NCBI GenBank assembly: GCA_019232645.1
Contig: JAFANO010000196.1
Location: forward strand, 1-17,451
DNA from: Planctomycetaceae bacterium
GTDB lineage: Bacteria; Planctomycetota; Planctomycetia; Isosphaerales; Isosphaeraceae
DNA: 17,451 bases
Direction of reading: 5' to 3'
Positions 1 through 7,895 of the stretch are shown here, piece after piece. Each line of letters starts with the position of its first letter. The first letter of the stretch is position 1. The notes below the pieces were generated by a model. That model ran no database searches. It was given only the letters and a program-made list of their open reading frames with translations, and had not been told where the DNA came from. Both the position numbers and the translations under genes were made by a program.

Positions 1-423
1 GCGTCCCTGACCCTCAACCCGGGGATCTACTACATCAACGGCGGCGGGATCAACATGAGCGGTTCGAGCAGCATCAGCGGCAGCAATGTCTTCATTTACA
101 ACACCGGAGGCGGCGTGATCAATCTCAGCGGAACAGGGACGATCTCCCTCTCGCCCATGACCAGCGGCACTTACACCGGGATCACCATCTTCCAGGACCG
201 GGCCAACAGCGCGGCGGTAACGATGTCAGGAGGGAGCAACATCAATTGCACTGGCACCTTTTACTTCCCCGACGCCGCGATCACCCTGAGCGGCTCCGGC
301 GGCGTCGCTGCGATGGGCGCGCAGATCATCACCAAGGACCTCACTTTCTCCGGATCGTCGAACATCAAAGTCACCTACGATAGCTCCGTCGCGAGCAAGT
401 CCAGTATCGCGATCGTCGAATAG
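1..423 (+). CDS. TadG-like pilus/surface protein, C-terminal part
   Basis: The reading frame is open from base 1 to a TAG stop at 421-423, so the 5' end lies outside the window. The visible 140 residues are rich in Gly, Ser, Thr and Asn. They contain short beta-strand repeats such as 'LNPGIYYINGGG', 'SGSNVFIYNTGGG', 'GITIFQDRA' and 'GTFYFPDAAITLSG', and end in '...IAIVE'. This pattern resembles the C-terminal region of planctomycete TadG-related pilus assembly proteins, where a short N-terminal membrane helix is followed by a large extracytoplasmic domain. The resemblance is recalled from the family, not computed. An extracytoplasmic beta-solenoid fold is inferred from the repeats. The N-terminal TadE/TadG domain cannot be seen here, so another repeat-rich secreted protein remains possible. 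Confidence 0.65.
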   Translation, partial: ASLTLNPGIYYINGGGINMSGSSSISGSNVFIYNTGGGVINLSGTGTISLSPMTSGTYTGITIFQDRANSAAVTMSGGSNINCTGTFYFPDAAITLSGSGGVAAMGAQIITKDLTFSGSSNIKVTYDSSVASKSSIAIVE

Positions 424-544
424 GGTTGTTCTGCATGAGAAAGGGGGCGGAACGCTAAAGGTTCTGGACACTTTACGAGTGACGCGGTAATTCTTTGGGC
501 TCACCGGGGACTTCTCCTTCCCTGATCTCCGGAGAATCCGCAGG

Positions 545-685
545 ATGGACCGCACCACGCGCCCGCCGGATCCGTCCGACCTGACCGACGCCAAGGGGAC
601 ACTTTTGGAATCCCTGTTGCCGCCGTCTCCGGGCGGTGGGCGACACCGCACGACGGACCTCCGCGAGGTCCTCAATGCCAACTGA
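545..685 (+). pseudogene. IS5-type transposase N-terminal remnant
   Basis: An ATG at 545 opens a 46-codon frame ending in TGA at 683. Its product contains 'PSDLTDAKGTLLESLLPP' followed by a Gly-rich stretch and 'RTTDLREVLNAN'. This is the characteristic start of IS5-group transposases, in which a 'LTDxxWxxLxPLLP' helix is followed by 'GRPRxxDLRxVLNAIxYxLRTG'. The frame stops exactly where 'NAI(F/L)YLLRTGC' should continue, and no DDE catalytic domain follows. The Trp of the first helix is replaced (AKG), consistent with decay. Terminal inverted repeats could not be identified. It is a dead fragment, not a functional gene. Confidence 0.6.
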
Positions 686-751
686 CAAAGGAGTACTCAC
701 GAAACGCTCCATCCGGGAGTTTCCCGCTATCATCAAGGAGAACGCAAGGTC

Positions 752-945
752 TAGAGCGTGGTGACCGTACCCGGCGTCGCCGAAGAGGACCGGCGGCAGT
801 TGCACCGCAACCTCAAGGACCTGAAGCGGCACAGGACCGAGTGCGGTAACCGGACCTTGGGCTTGCTGACCTCGCAGGGCATCGCGACCGTGGTGGACGC
901 GACCATCCGTGAGCGGCTGCCGATCTCCTCGAGATTCCGGGACAA
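752..945 (+). pseudogene. IS110-type transposase internal remnant
   Basis: The frame starting just after a TAG at 752-754 encodes 'SVVTVPGVAEEDRRQLHRN', then 'LKDLKRHRTECGNRTLGLLTSQGI' split over the next positions, then 'VDATIRERLP'. This matches the middle of IS110-family transposases, the linker between the N-terminal DEDD domain and the C-terminal IS116/IS110/IS902 domain, typically 'EEDARRLHRELxxLxxERxxHxNRIKGLLAxQGI'. Similarity fades after about 935 into low-complexity Arg/Pro/Gly sequence. Neither the DEDD nor the serine-containing C-terminal domain is present. The two transposase fragments (545-685 and here) come from different IS families, so this gap has received more than one insertion. 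The right boundary is approximate. Confidence 0.55.
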
Positions 946-1032
946 CCGTCGTCGGCCGGCGCGGCGCAGCCCTCGGGCGCACCGGCTCCCCGCCGCCGGG
1001 GGCGGTGGCGCGGGCGCAGCTCGCGGTCGCGC

Positions 1033-1665
1033 TCAGCGGAGCTCGACCGACCAGTAGGCGTTGTCGAGGAAGGTCTTCCAGCTCTGATACTTGCGATGCA
1101 GCAACTTGACGCTGAGCGCCGGGCTGGTGCGGGGCTGGACCGGCTCGCGGATCAGGCGGATGCCGGCCTCCCAGGGGGTGCGCCCCCCCTTGCGGACGTT
1201 GCACTTGAGGCAGGCGCAGACGATGTTCTCCCAGGTGGCCTGCCCGCCCCGGCTCCTGGGCAGGACGTGATCCAGGCTCAATTCGTTGGTGGGGAACCGC
1301 TTGCCGCAGTACTGGCAGCGGTTGGCGTCGCGCGCGAAGATGTTGCGGCGATTGAACTTGACCTTCTGTCGGGGGAGGCGGTCGTAGCCCAGCAGGCGGA
1401 TGACCCGGGGGACCTGGATCTCGAAGTGGACGGTGCGGATGAAGTCGTCGTCGGGGTCCTTGAACCGAGAGCGGGCCTCCGAGACCTCGCGCCAGCTCTG
1501 GAAGTCGTGGGAGAGATAGCGGCCGTCATCGAGGGTGATCACCTCCGCCAGGTCCTTGAAGAGCAGGCAGAAGGCGCGGCGGACCGAGACCACGTGGACG
1601 GCCATGAAGAACTTATTGAGCACGAGGACGCTGGCATCGAGGGCGTGACTGGCGCCGAGGCTCAT
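1033..1665 (-). CDS. HNH endonuclease family protein
   Basis: A 210-residue cytoplasmic protein. The N-terminal half holds the conserved segment 'SVLVLNKFFMAVHVVSVRRAF' (about residues 12-32), typical of an HNH family common in planctomycetes and cyanobacteria. The C-terminal half carries the nuclease: a first CxxC (C117, C120), the core 'LDHVLPRSRGG' (131-141) with its Asp-His pair, 'TWENIVCACLKCN' (144-156) with the second Cys pair (C152, C155), and 'RKGGRTP'. All zinc-knuckle and HNH residues appear intact, so a divalent-metal nuclease is expected. The cellular substrate is not known and no restriction or toxin partner is adjacent. The ATG at 1665 was chosen over the much longer upstream frame because GGAGGAGA (1675-1682) precedes it at good spacing and conservation begins here. 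It lies 134 bp downstream of the isopropylmalate dehydrogenase gene on the same strand and may share its transcript. Confidence 0.88.
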   Translation of the reverse strand: MSLGASHALDASVLVLNKFFMAVHVVSVRRAFCLLFKDLAEVITLDDGRYLSHDFQSWREVSEARSRFKDPDDDFIRTVHFEIQVPRVIRLLGYDRLPRQKVKFNRRNIFARDANRCQYCGKRFPTNELSLDHVLPRSRGGQATWENIVCACLKCNVRKGGRTPWEAGIRLIREPVQPRTSPALSVKLLHRKYQSWKTFLDNAYWSVELR

Positions 1666-1799
1666 GGGCGAGCGTCTCCTCCGGACAGGCGGATGTGGGA
1701 AAGGCCCAGGCGAAACGGGTCGGATCGAACGGGAAAAACGTCGGACGGCTCTGATCGAGTCGAGCGGTTTCCCCGGCCCGTGTCGCCCGGCCCCCACGC

Positions 1800-2906
1800 C
1801 TATTCGAGGGCCTCGCGGACGGCCCGGCCGACGTCGGCCGTGGCCGCGGTTCCTCCCAGGTCGGGGGTCTTCGGGGCCGGGGCCCCCAGCACCCGGGCGA
1901 CGGCGCGACGGATCCGCTCGGCCGGGCCCGGGGCGCCCAGGTGGTCGAGCATCAACGCCAGCGCGAGGATCGCGGCGACCGGATTGGCGATCCCCTTGCC
2001 GGCGATGTCGGGCGCGGAGCCGTGGACCGGCTCGAACATGCTGGGCGCGGTCCGGGCGGGGTTCAGGTTGGCCGAGGCGGCCAGGCCCATCCCCCCCTGG
2101 AGCACCGCCCCCAGGTCGGTGATGATGTCGCCGAACATGTTCGTGGTGGCGATCACGTCGAACCGCTCCGGGCTCACGACCATCCGCATGCAGCAAGCGT
2201 CCACATGCTGATAATCACTCTTGATCTCGGGATAGTCACGCGAAATTTCGGTGAAGGCGCGCATCCAGAGGTCATGCGCGAACGTCAGGACGTTGGTCTT
2301 GGCGACCATCGTGACCTGCCCGACCAGGCCGCGGCGGCGGTCGTCGTCGCTCAGGCCGCGGAACGGCCGGCGCCGGCCCCGGTCCCGCGCCCGTTCGAAG
2401 GCGAACCGCAGGCAGCGCTCGACCCCCGCCCGGGTGTTGATCGACGTCTGGATGGCGACCTCCTCGGGCGTCCCCTTGCGGGTGAAGCCGCCGGCGCCGA
2501 CGTACAGGTCCTCGTTGTTCTCGCGGACGACGACCATGTCGATGTCGTCGGGCCCCTTGCCCTTGATCGGGGTCTCGACCCCGGGGTAGAGGTGGATCGG
2601 GCGAAGGTTGATGTACTGGTGGAACGCGAACCGGAGGCGGAGCAAGATCCCCTGCTCCAGGATCCCTGGCGGCACCCCGGGATGCCCCACGGCCCCCAGC
2701 AGGATGGCGTCGCAGCGGCGGAGTTCCTCGAGCACCGCGTCGGGCAAGACCTCGCCGGTCTTCAGGTAGCGCTCGCCGCCCAGGTCGAAGGGGACCAGCT
2801 CATGGCGGAAGTCCTCGCGCCGGCTCGCGTCCTCGAGGACCGCCAGGGCCTCCCGGACCACCTCCGGACCGACACCATCTCCCGCGATCACTCCAATCGT
2901 GGCCAA
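1800..2906 (-). CDS. leuB: 3-isopropylmalate dehydrogenase (isocitrate/isopropylmalate dehydrogenase family)
   Basis: A 368-residue NAD-dependent beta-decarboxylating dehydrogenase. LeuB oxidises 3-isopropylmalate to 2-ketoisocaproate in leucine synthesis. Visible motifs are 'GDGVGPEVV' (9-17), 'DLGGERYLKTGEVLPD' (41-56), the substrate arginines in 'LLRLRF' (R90), 'NLRPI' (R102) and 'VVREN' (R128), the catalytic Tyr in 'EDLYVGAGG' (Y135), Lys in 'VAKTN' (K203), metal-binding Asp residues D236 ('HVDACCM') and D260/D264 ('FGDIITD'), and the NAD loop 'HGSAPDIAGKGIANP' (295-309). The sequence looks closer to the actinobacterial-type LeuB than to the E. coli type, and a tartrate/malate-type relative cannot be excluded. 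An Arg/Asp-rich insert lies at about 173-194. The start is TTG at 2904-2906, supported by a double GGAGG (2912-2921). No other leu genes are in the window. Confidence 0.85.
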   Translation of the reverse strand: MATIGVIAGDGVGPEVVREALAVLEDASRREDFRHELVPFDLGGERYLKTGEVLPDAVLEELRRCDAILLGAVGHPGVPPGILEQGILLRLRFAFHQYINLRPIHLYPGVETPIKGKGPDDIDMVVVRENNEDLYVGAGGFTRKGTPEEVAIQTSINTRAGVERCLRFAFERARDRGRRRPFRGLSDDDRRRGLVGQVTMVAKTNVLTFAHDLWMRAFTEISRDYPEIKSDYQHVDACCMRMVVSPERFDVIATTNMFGDIITDLGAVLQGGMGLAASANLNPARTAPSMFEPVHGSAPDIAGKGIANPVAAILALALMLDHLGAPGPAERIRRAVARVLGAPAPKTPDLGGTAATADVGRAVREALE

Positions 2907-3319
2907 TACCGCCTCCCCTCCGCCGCCGAGGGCCCGCGATCCGTCGCGCGTCGAAAAATTCGTCGCCGCGAGTCACCAATGCTTGCCCGCCGCGTACTAT
3001 GCTCATCAGGATGCGCGGGGTGCCGTGAGAATCCTACTCTATCCGCCCCCGGACCGTCGTACAAGCTTCTCAGGACCCGCCCGGGAGAAGATCGATCGAT
3101 CCGGACATCATCGGCGGGCGGCACGCCCCGCCCCGCCAGAGGCCCGTTGACAAGGGCGTGGCCGGTCCCATAATTGATCGACAAGCATCTATTTGCGGCG
3201 TTCGGGGTTGCCTCTCCCGCTGGTCGCGGCCGAGACCGCCTTCATCATCCGAAAATCCTTTTGCTTCGCCAACTTTCATCGTTACACCCGCGCCCGGCAC
3301 GACACTGGGAGTCGGCCTC
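2907..3319. other. Divergent intergenic region between leuB and kinase
   Basis: This 413-bp gap separates two divergently transcribed genes. It contains the plus-strand promoter at 3147-3174 and otherwise no supported coding sequence. The kinase frame remains open upstream to 3158, but that extension is Ser/Pro-rich, contains the promoter's downstream edge, and has no ribosome binding site. No promoter for the leuB side could be assigned with confidence. Confidence 0.5.
3147..3174 (+). promoter_or_regulatory. Sigma-70-like promoter for the Ser/Thr kinase gene
   Basis: A consensus -35 box TTGACA (3147-3152) is followed after 16 bp by CATAAT (3169-3174). This places transcription start near 3181 and gives a 5' leader of about 140 nt before the kinase ATG at 3320. 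It stands out as an AT-rich patch in GC-rich sequence. It is predicted from sequence only. Confidence 0.55.
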
Positions 3320-4624
3320 ATGGCCCCATCGACGGAGAGCAACCCCCCCGCGAAGGAGAAGGAGAAGGACTCGAAGGGCTTATCCAGCTTCAACGAGTTC
3401 AACCTCGAGAGATCAATCATCAAGCGCGGCCTCGCCACGCCGGAAGAGATCGAGCGTTGCAAGGCCTACAAGGCCAAGCTCGCGTCCAAGGAGGATTCCA
3501 GGGGCCTGCTCGAGATCATGGTCGAGGCCAACGTCCTGACCAGGAACCAGGCGATCCGGATCCTCAAGGCCCTGGGCGAGTCGGCCAAGAAGCTCGAGAT
3601 CCCCGGCTACCAGATCCTCGAGAAGCTCGGCAAGGGATCGATGGGGGTCGTCTACAAGGCGCGTCAGATCGCCGTCGATCGCATCGTTGCCGTCAAGATC
3701 CTGCTCAGCGCCCTGGCGCAGAACAAGGAGTTCATCACGCGCTTCGGCCGCGAGGCCAAGATCGCCGCCAAGCTCTCGCACAACAACATCGTCAACGCCA
3801 TCGACGCCGGCGAGGTCAACGGCTATCACTACTTCGTGATGGAATACGTCGAGGGGTCCACGATCAAGGACACGCTCGACAAGGGCCAGGTCTTCGAGGA
3901 GAAGGAGGCACTGGAGATCGTCTTGGCGGTGGCCGAGGCGCTGAAGCACGCGCACGACCGCGGCTTGATCCACCGCGACATCAAGCCCGAGAACGTGATC
4001 CTGACGAAGCACGGCGGCGTCAAGCTCGCCGACCTCGGGCTGGCCCGGCTGACGGCCGACGAGAAGTGGGCCATGTCGGAGGCGGGCATGGCGATCGGGA
4101 CGCCGTACTACATCAGCCCCGAGCAAGTCCGGGGGCAGGTCGACGTGGACATCCGCGCCGACATCTACAGCCTCGGCGCCACGCTCTATCACATGGTCAC
4201 CGGCCGCGTCCCGTACGAGGGCGAGACGTCGTCGGACGTGATGCGCAAGCACGTCGACAAGGACGTCCCGCTCGTCCCCCCCGACCACGTCAACACCGAC
4301 CTCTCCAGCGGCCTGGGCGTGGTGGTCGAGACGATGATGGCCAAGAACCGCGAGAACCGCTACCGCAACCCCGACGACCTGATCTTCGACCTGAGATGCC
4401 TCCTCCAGGGCGAGAGCCCGATGATCGCCGGCCAGAAGACCGAGTCGCTCGCCGTGCTGGCCGAGGGAGACATCGACGAGGTCATCCGCCACGCCACCGA
4501 GGCGCGGATGGTCGAGTGGGCCGCTTACGTCAACAGCCGCTACCACGTGATCGTCGCGCTGGCCGCGATGCTCGGGTTCTCGATCATCACCAACATCGTG
4601 TTCTTGACGACGCGCCGGCCGTAG
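3320..4624 (+). CDS. Ser/Thr protein kinase with C-terminal membrane anchor
   Basis: A 434-residue Hanks-type kinase. The ATG at 3320 follows GGGAG (3308-3312), and the Lys/Glu-rich N-terminus starts here. Residues 27-85 form a helical module with two similar segments, 'RGLATPEEIERC' and 'ANVLTRNQAIRI', resembling the short helical domains found at the N-terminus of type II secretion ATPases (inference). The kinase domain spans about 97-370: glycine loop 'LGKGSMGVVY' (103-112), ATP lysine K126 ('VAVKIL'), alpha-C glutamate E145, catalytic loop 'HRDIKPEN' (218-225), 'DLG' in place of DFG (238-240), and activation segment 'GTPYYISPEQVRG'. A single hydrophobic helix at about 409-430 ends five residues before the C-terminus ('TTRRP'), so there is no extracellular sensor domain. 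An active kinase facing the cytoplasm is expected; the substrates are unknown. Confidence 0.92.
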   Translation: MAPSTESNPPAKEKEKDSKGLSSFNEFNLERSIIKRGLATPEEIERCKAYKAKLASKEDSRGLLEIMVEANVLTRNQAIRILKALGESAKKLEIPGYQILEKLGKGSMGVVYKARQIAVDRIVAVKILLSALAQNKEFITRFGREAKIAAKLSHNNIVNAIDAGEVNGYHYFVMEYVEGSTIKDTLDKGQVFEEKEALEIVLAVAEALKHAHDRGLIHRDIKPENVILTKHGGVKLADLGLARLTADEKWAMSEAGMAIGTPYYISPEQVRGQVDVDIRADIYSLGATLYHMVTGRVPYEGETSSDVMRKHVDKDVPLVPPDHVNTDLSSGLGVVVETMMAKNRENRYRNPDDLIFDLRCLLQGESPMIAGQKTESLAVLAEGDIDEVIRHATEARMVEWAAYVNSRYHVIVALAAMLGFSIITNIVFLTTRRP

Positions 4625-5036
4625 ACGAGGCCACCCCCCTCGAGACACCCGAGGATCGAGCGGCGACGGGTCGTGTCCCCGGATGTCCCGGACCTCCGTG
4701 GCACGAGGGACTCCCGCGGGCGTCGGTGGGGCCCGCCGCCAGAATCCTGTCGGGGAGATCTGCCGTGGAGCCGGAACCCCGCCGAAAGCCGGGAGCGGGG
4801 CCTACCTCCGGACGGGAGGATCGGGGGCGGGACGGCGCCGGAGGACTCGAGGCCCCGACACGGAAGCGGCCCCTTCGACAGTCGAGCGGGGCCTCCGCGG
4901 GCACCTCGGACGATCTCCGGGAATCATGTCGGCCGATCCTCCGTGATCGGAAGCCTCAAAGGCGAGACGGGCGGAGCGAGATGCGACGGATGTGATGGCG
5001 CCGTTGACTTCCTGAATGCATCTCCGCGGGCTCAAT
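4625..5036. other. Convergent intergenic region with weak hairpins
   Basis: This 412-bp gap lies between convergent genes, the kinase on the plus strand and the zinc-ribbon gene on the minus strand. No gene is supported: the frames crossing it lack ribosome binding sites and conserved motifs. Two small inverted repeats are visible. CCCCGC (4777-4782) pairs with GCGGGG (4795-4800), and CCGATC (4933-4938) pairs with GATCGG (4945-4950). Neither has a T-run, so a terminator role is only a possibility. Confidence 0.45.
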
Positions 5037-5345
5037 TCAGTTCTTGCTGAAATCGAACAGACGAAGGGACTCCTTGCCCAGCGGGTCCTTCAAGAACTTA
5101 ACATGGCAGGCCGGGCAGAGGTCGAACCGAAAGCCTTTGCGAAGGGGGGCGGCGAGGTCTTCAGGGGAACCGCCCTCGTCGCGCTGAAGGATCTGCGAAA
5201 CCGCTTCCATGTGGTCATCGTCGAGGTCGTCCTCCGTGATCTCGGTGGGGTCGAAGCCGGGGTAAGCCTCGATCTTGACCACATAGCGGGGGTCACCGCA
5301 CGCGGTCAGGTCTTTGCCGCAGAGATCACACGTGAAGTGGACCAT
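5037..5345 (-). CDS. Small zinc-ribbon protein, conserved in planctomycetes
   Basis: A 102-residue protein with two CxxC pairs, 'CDLCGKDL' (C6, C9) and 'LCPACH' (C77, C80). They flank an acidic middle ('EITEDDLDDDHMEAVSQIL', about 35-53), an arrangement expected to bind one zinc ion. It resembles a short family seen in planctomycete genomes, with 'YVVKIE' after the first knuckle and 'CPxCHxxFLxDPLG' at the second. The function is unknown. The ATG at 5345 is preferred because the CxxC knuckle follows immediately, as is typical of the family; an in-frame ATG at 5384 would add 13 residues and overlap the preceding gene by 25 bp. GAGGGA lies about 12 nt upstream. It sits 14 bp downstream of the YfhO-type gene, so the two are almost certainly cotranscribed. 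Confidence 0.75.
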   Translation of the reverse strand: MVHFTCDLCGKDLTACGDPRYVVKIEAYPGFDPTEITEDDLDDDHMEAVSQILQRDEGGSPEDLAAPLRKGFRFDLCPACHVKFLKDPLGKESLRLFDFSKN

Positions 5346-5359
5346 CAGCGTCTCATCCC

Positions 5360-7738
5360 TCAGTGATTGGCCGGTGAAGTGCACAAGACCGATTCTAACT
5401 CGGCGGGCTGGGTCCGTCCAAGCCCTGGAACGATAATTCGAGTAGATCGGAACCGGCGAAATCCCGTCAAGCTAAAAACCAGGAAGGCCAGCGCGAGGGC
5501 CGTGATGGCCACCGCGGCGCGGACTTCGGGCGGCTCATAGCGCAAGTTTATGACATGTGTCCCCGCGGTGACGGGCACGGACAGGAAGACGCCGTGCGCC
5601 GGCTCGACCGGGACGGCGCGGCCGTCGACCTCGGCCCGCCAGCCGGGATCGAATGTCTCACGGATGATGATCCGATCATCGCCGGGACAGAGCACCGCGA
5701 TCCGGGCCCGGTCGTGGTCGCGCCGGACGTCGAGCCGCGCGGGGCGCGACGCGGCCGAGGCCCAGGGCGCGGCGTCGAGCCGGGCGACCCAGACCGCCCC
5801 CACGCGATCGACCCGGGCAAAGGCCCCCGGCGGCGGGGCCGAGGCGACGACCGCCCGCACCGCGGCCTCGCGGAGGCGGTCGCGGGCGCGGAGCACGCCG
5901 GCCCAGGTGATCGCGCGGCGGCTCGATCGCGGCGCGCCGTCGGGCTCGTACAACGGCGCGAACCAGTCCAGGTTCCGCGACAGCTCGACCGAGTCGTAAT
6001 TGCGGACGTCGCCCAGCCCGAACCGCATCAGGGTGTTGGGCGGCAGCTCCTCGCCGACGCCCAGCACGCGGCCGTCCGGCCCGACCTCCCGCCGCAGGTA
6101 GGCGACGACCGCGCCCTCGGGGTGATCGTCGCCGGGGTCGATCGCCGGGTTGAGGCCGAGGCCGAAGCCGAACAGGTCGACCAGCGTCAGGCCCATCAGC
6201 ATCGGCCGGATCGCTCGGCCGGAGATCCGGCCGCGCCACCAGGACTCGGCCAGCACCGCCAGGAGGGCGAAGTGACCGGCCGCCACCGCGAGGTAGCGAG
6301 GCACGAACTCCAGCGCACTCCGGACCTGGCGCTCGGCGCGGCCGCGGGAGACGGCCGGATCGGCGCCGGGGACCTCCGCGGCGATCCGCGCGTAATGTTC
6401 CTGCGCCCGGGCGCGGAGCCGGGGCTCGGCCCGGCCGACGCCGGCCGACACCGCCAGGGCGCCGGCGGCGGCGACGACCCAGAGCCGAGCCCCGACCCGC
6501 CTCGGCCGCGCGGCGGCCAGCCGGTCGATCCCCAGGCCGCCGAGCAGGACCAGGCCGAAGGCCACCCAGAGGGTCAGGCGCCGGTTGTCGGTGACGTCCA
6601 GCACCGGCACGGCCCGGAGCACGTTCGCGACCGGCGGGAGGCCGAACGCCCCGAGCGCCCCGACCACGACCAGCCCGGCGAGGAACCGCGCCCAAGGCCG
6701 CCGAGACCGCTCGCACCAGCCCAGCGGGGCCAGCCAGATCAGCGTCGCCAGGCCGGCGAATCCCCCCGCCGACTCGTTCAGGTTCTCCACGCCCAGGGCG
6801 CGCGCCAGGTTGGGATGCCCCCGGCGCTGGCTGCCGAAGGCATACGGCAGCGCCGTGCAGACGGACTCGAGGGCGCGAGGACGGGTCAGCGCCCAAGGGG
6901 ACGGACGCGCTTGGGCGCGATCGGCCCAGACCGGGCTCCGGCCTAGGTAGCACCAAAGCGGGACGACCTCGACAGCCGCCAGGGCCACGCCCAGCGCGAC
7001 GCCCCCGGCCCAGGCCGCCAGGCCACCTCGGGCCAGACCCCGGCCGCTCGCCCGCCAGGCCGCGTGGAGCCCCGCCGCCAACAGCACGTGGGCGCTGGTC
7101 TGGGCATGGCCGCCGAGCAGGACCAGCCCCACGACCAGGGCCAGCAGCCCGACCGTCCGCGGCCCGGGACCTGCCAGGGCCCGATCCGTCGCCAGGAAGA
7201 GCCAGGGCATCCAGACGGCCACGCTCGTGACCGGATAGAGCAGCCAGACGATCAGGAAGCCACAGAACGGGAAGGCCAGGCCGGCGAACCAGCGGCCCCA
7301 GGGCCCGAGCCCCCAGGACCGTGCCAGGAGGAACATCCCCATCCCCGCCACCCAGAGCCGCGCGGCGGCCATCCAGACGTACGCCTCGGGGAGCGTGCCG
7401 AGATAGGCGATCGCGTGGAACGGGTCGAAGACCGCGCTCTGGCCGTTGGCCAAGTGCGGCGCCCCGCATCCCGCCAGGCCGTTCCAGAGCGGCAGCCGCC
7501 CGCGCCGGAGCATCGCCCGGTTGAAGTCGAGCCAGGGCTGGAACTGAAGGACCGGGTCCATCAGCAGCCGGTTGGCCGGCTCGAACGACGGTCCCCGCTC
7601 GTCGCGGAAGCTCGCCGACACCCGGAGCACGTCGGCCGGGCTGAGCACCCTGCCGGCGAACAGCGACTCGCCCAGGAACCCCGCCACCAGCGCGGCCAAG
7701 ACGGCGGCGAAGGCCCACCGTTCGCGGCGCCACGTCAT
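5360..7738 (-). CDS. YfhO-family multi-spanning membrane protein
   Basis: A 792-residue integral membrane protein. It begins with a signal-anchor helix (about residues 8-27), followed by the soluble N-terminal signature of the YfhO family: 'DPVLQFQPW' (61-69), 'RLPLWNGLAGCGAP' (81-94), 'ANGQSAVFDP' (97-106). Many hydrophobic segments follow to about residue 540. A C-terminal periplasmic beta-rich domain contains 'RETFDPGWRAEVDGR' and 'GVFLSVPVTAGTHVINLRYEPP', then a final helix ('VAITALALAFLVFSL'). Family members are linked to surface glycan or teichoic-acid decoration and resemble GT-C glycosyltransferases; the exact substrate is unknown. The ATG at 7738 is chosen over an in-frame GTG at 7759 because GGGAGG (7749-7754) lies 10 nt upstream. 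It is followed after 14 bp by the zinc-ribbon gene. Confidence 0.82.
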   Translation of the reverse strand: MTWRRERWAFAAVLAALVAGFLGESLFAGRVLSPADVLRVSASFRDERGPSFEPANRLLMDPVLQFQPWLDFNRAMLRRGRLPLWNGLAGCGAPHLANGQSAVFDPFHAIAYLGTLPEAYVWMAAARLWVAGMGMFLLARSWGLGPWGRWFAGLAFPFCGFLIVWLLYPVTSVAVWMPWLFLATDRALAGPGPRTVGLLALVVGLVLLGGHAQTSAHVLLAAGLHAAWRASGRGLARGGLAAWAGGVALGVALAAVEVVPLWCYLGRSPVWADRAQARPSPWALTRPRALESVCTALPYAFGSQRRGHPNLARALGVENLNESAGGFAGLATLIWLAPLGWCERSRRPWARFLAGLVVVGALGAFGLPPVANVLRAVPVLDVTDNRRLTLWVAFGLVLLGGLGIDRLAAARPRRVGARLWVVAAAGALAVSAGVGRAEPRLRARAQEHYARIAAEVPGADPAVSRGRAERQVRSALEFVPRYLAVAAGHFALLAVLAESWWRGRISGRAIRPMLMGLTLVDLFGFGLGLNPAIDPGDDHPEGAVVAYLRREVGPDGRVLGVGEELPPNTLMRFGLGDVRNYDSVELSRNLDWFAPLYEPDGAPRSSRRAITWAGVLRARDRLREAAVRAVVASAPPPGAFARVDRVGAVWVARLDAAPWASAASRPARLDVRRDHDRARIAVLCPGDDRIIIRETFDPGWRAEVDGRAVPVEPAHGVFLSVPVTAGTHVINLRYEPPEVRAAVAITALALAFLVFSLTGFRRFRSTRIIVPGLGRTQPAELESVLCTSPANH

Positions 7739-7799
7739 GGGTGCAATGCCTCCCTGCACCGCGATCGAGCCCAGCCACTCCCTCGATGTCGGCCCCCAG

Positions 7800-7827
7800 G
7801 AATAACGGATTCCCCGATCTTGCTCAA
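7800..7827 (-). promoter_or_regulatory. Possible weak promoter upstream of the YfhO-type gene
   Basis: On the minus strand TTGAGC (7822-7827) is followed after 16 bp by TTATTC (7800-7805), inside the 157-bp gap between the rRNA methyltransferase stop and the YfhO start. The match to sigma-70 boxes is modest, so read-through from the upstream genes is equally likely. Confidence 0.25.
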
Positions 7828-7895
7828 GCCGAAGCCGGCGCGCCCCGCGCCTCGGGCCTCGTCTCCTCCCCGGATCGGTTCCCCGCGCGGCCGGC

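Larger units (their letters stand above)
424..1032. other. Intergenic IS graveyard between TadG-like and HNH genes
   Basis: Apart from the IS5-type and IS110-type fragments, this 609-bp stretch has no supported gene. Frames on either strand are short, change composition, and lack ribosome binding sites. Positions 424-544 and 686-751 show no recognisable coding or RNA signal. The far end (about 950-1030) is a GC-rich low-complexity tract immediately downstream of the HNH gene stop on the minus strand. Confidence 0.5.

Noticed and set aside
675..764. Short frame starting MPTDKGVLTKRSIREF after the IS5-type fragment
   Set aside because: Only 29 codons, no ribosome binding site and no recognisable family; probably chance within the IS graveyard.
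1033..2196. 387-codon version of the HNH gene extending into leuB
   Set aside because: The extra N-terminus is leuB read in another frame; the ribosome binding site and conserved N-terminus place the start at 1665.
3193..4995. 600-codon plus-strand frame overlapping the kinase gene
   Set aside because: Reads the kinase gene in the wrong frame, giving Arg/Gln/Gly-rich low-complexity sequence, whereas the kinase frame contains all catalytic motifs.
5676..7778. 700-codon minus-strand frame within the YfhO-type gene
   Set aside because: Gly/Arg/Pro-rich frame-shifted shadow; the chosen frame has membrane helices and YfhO signature strings.
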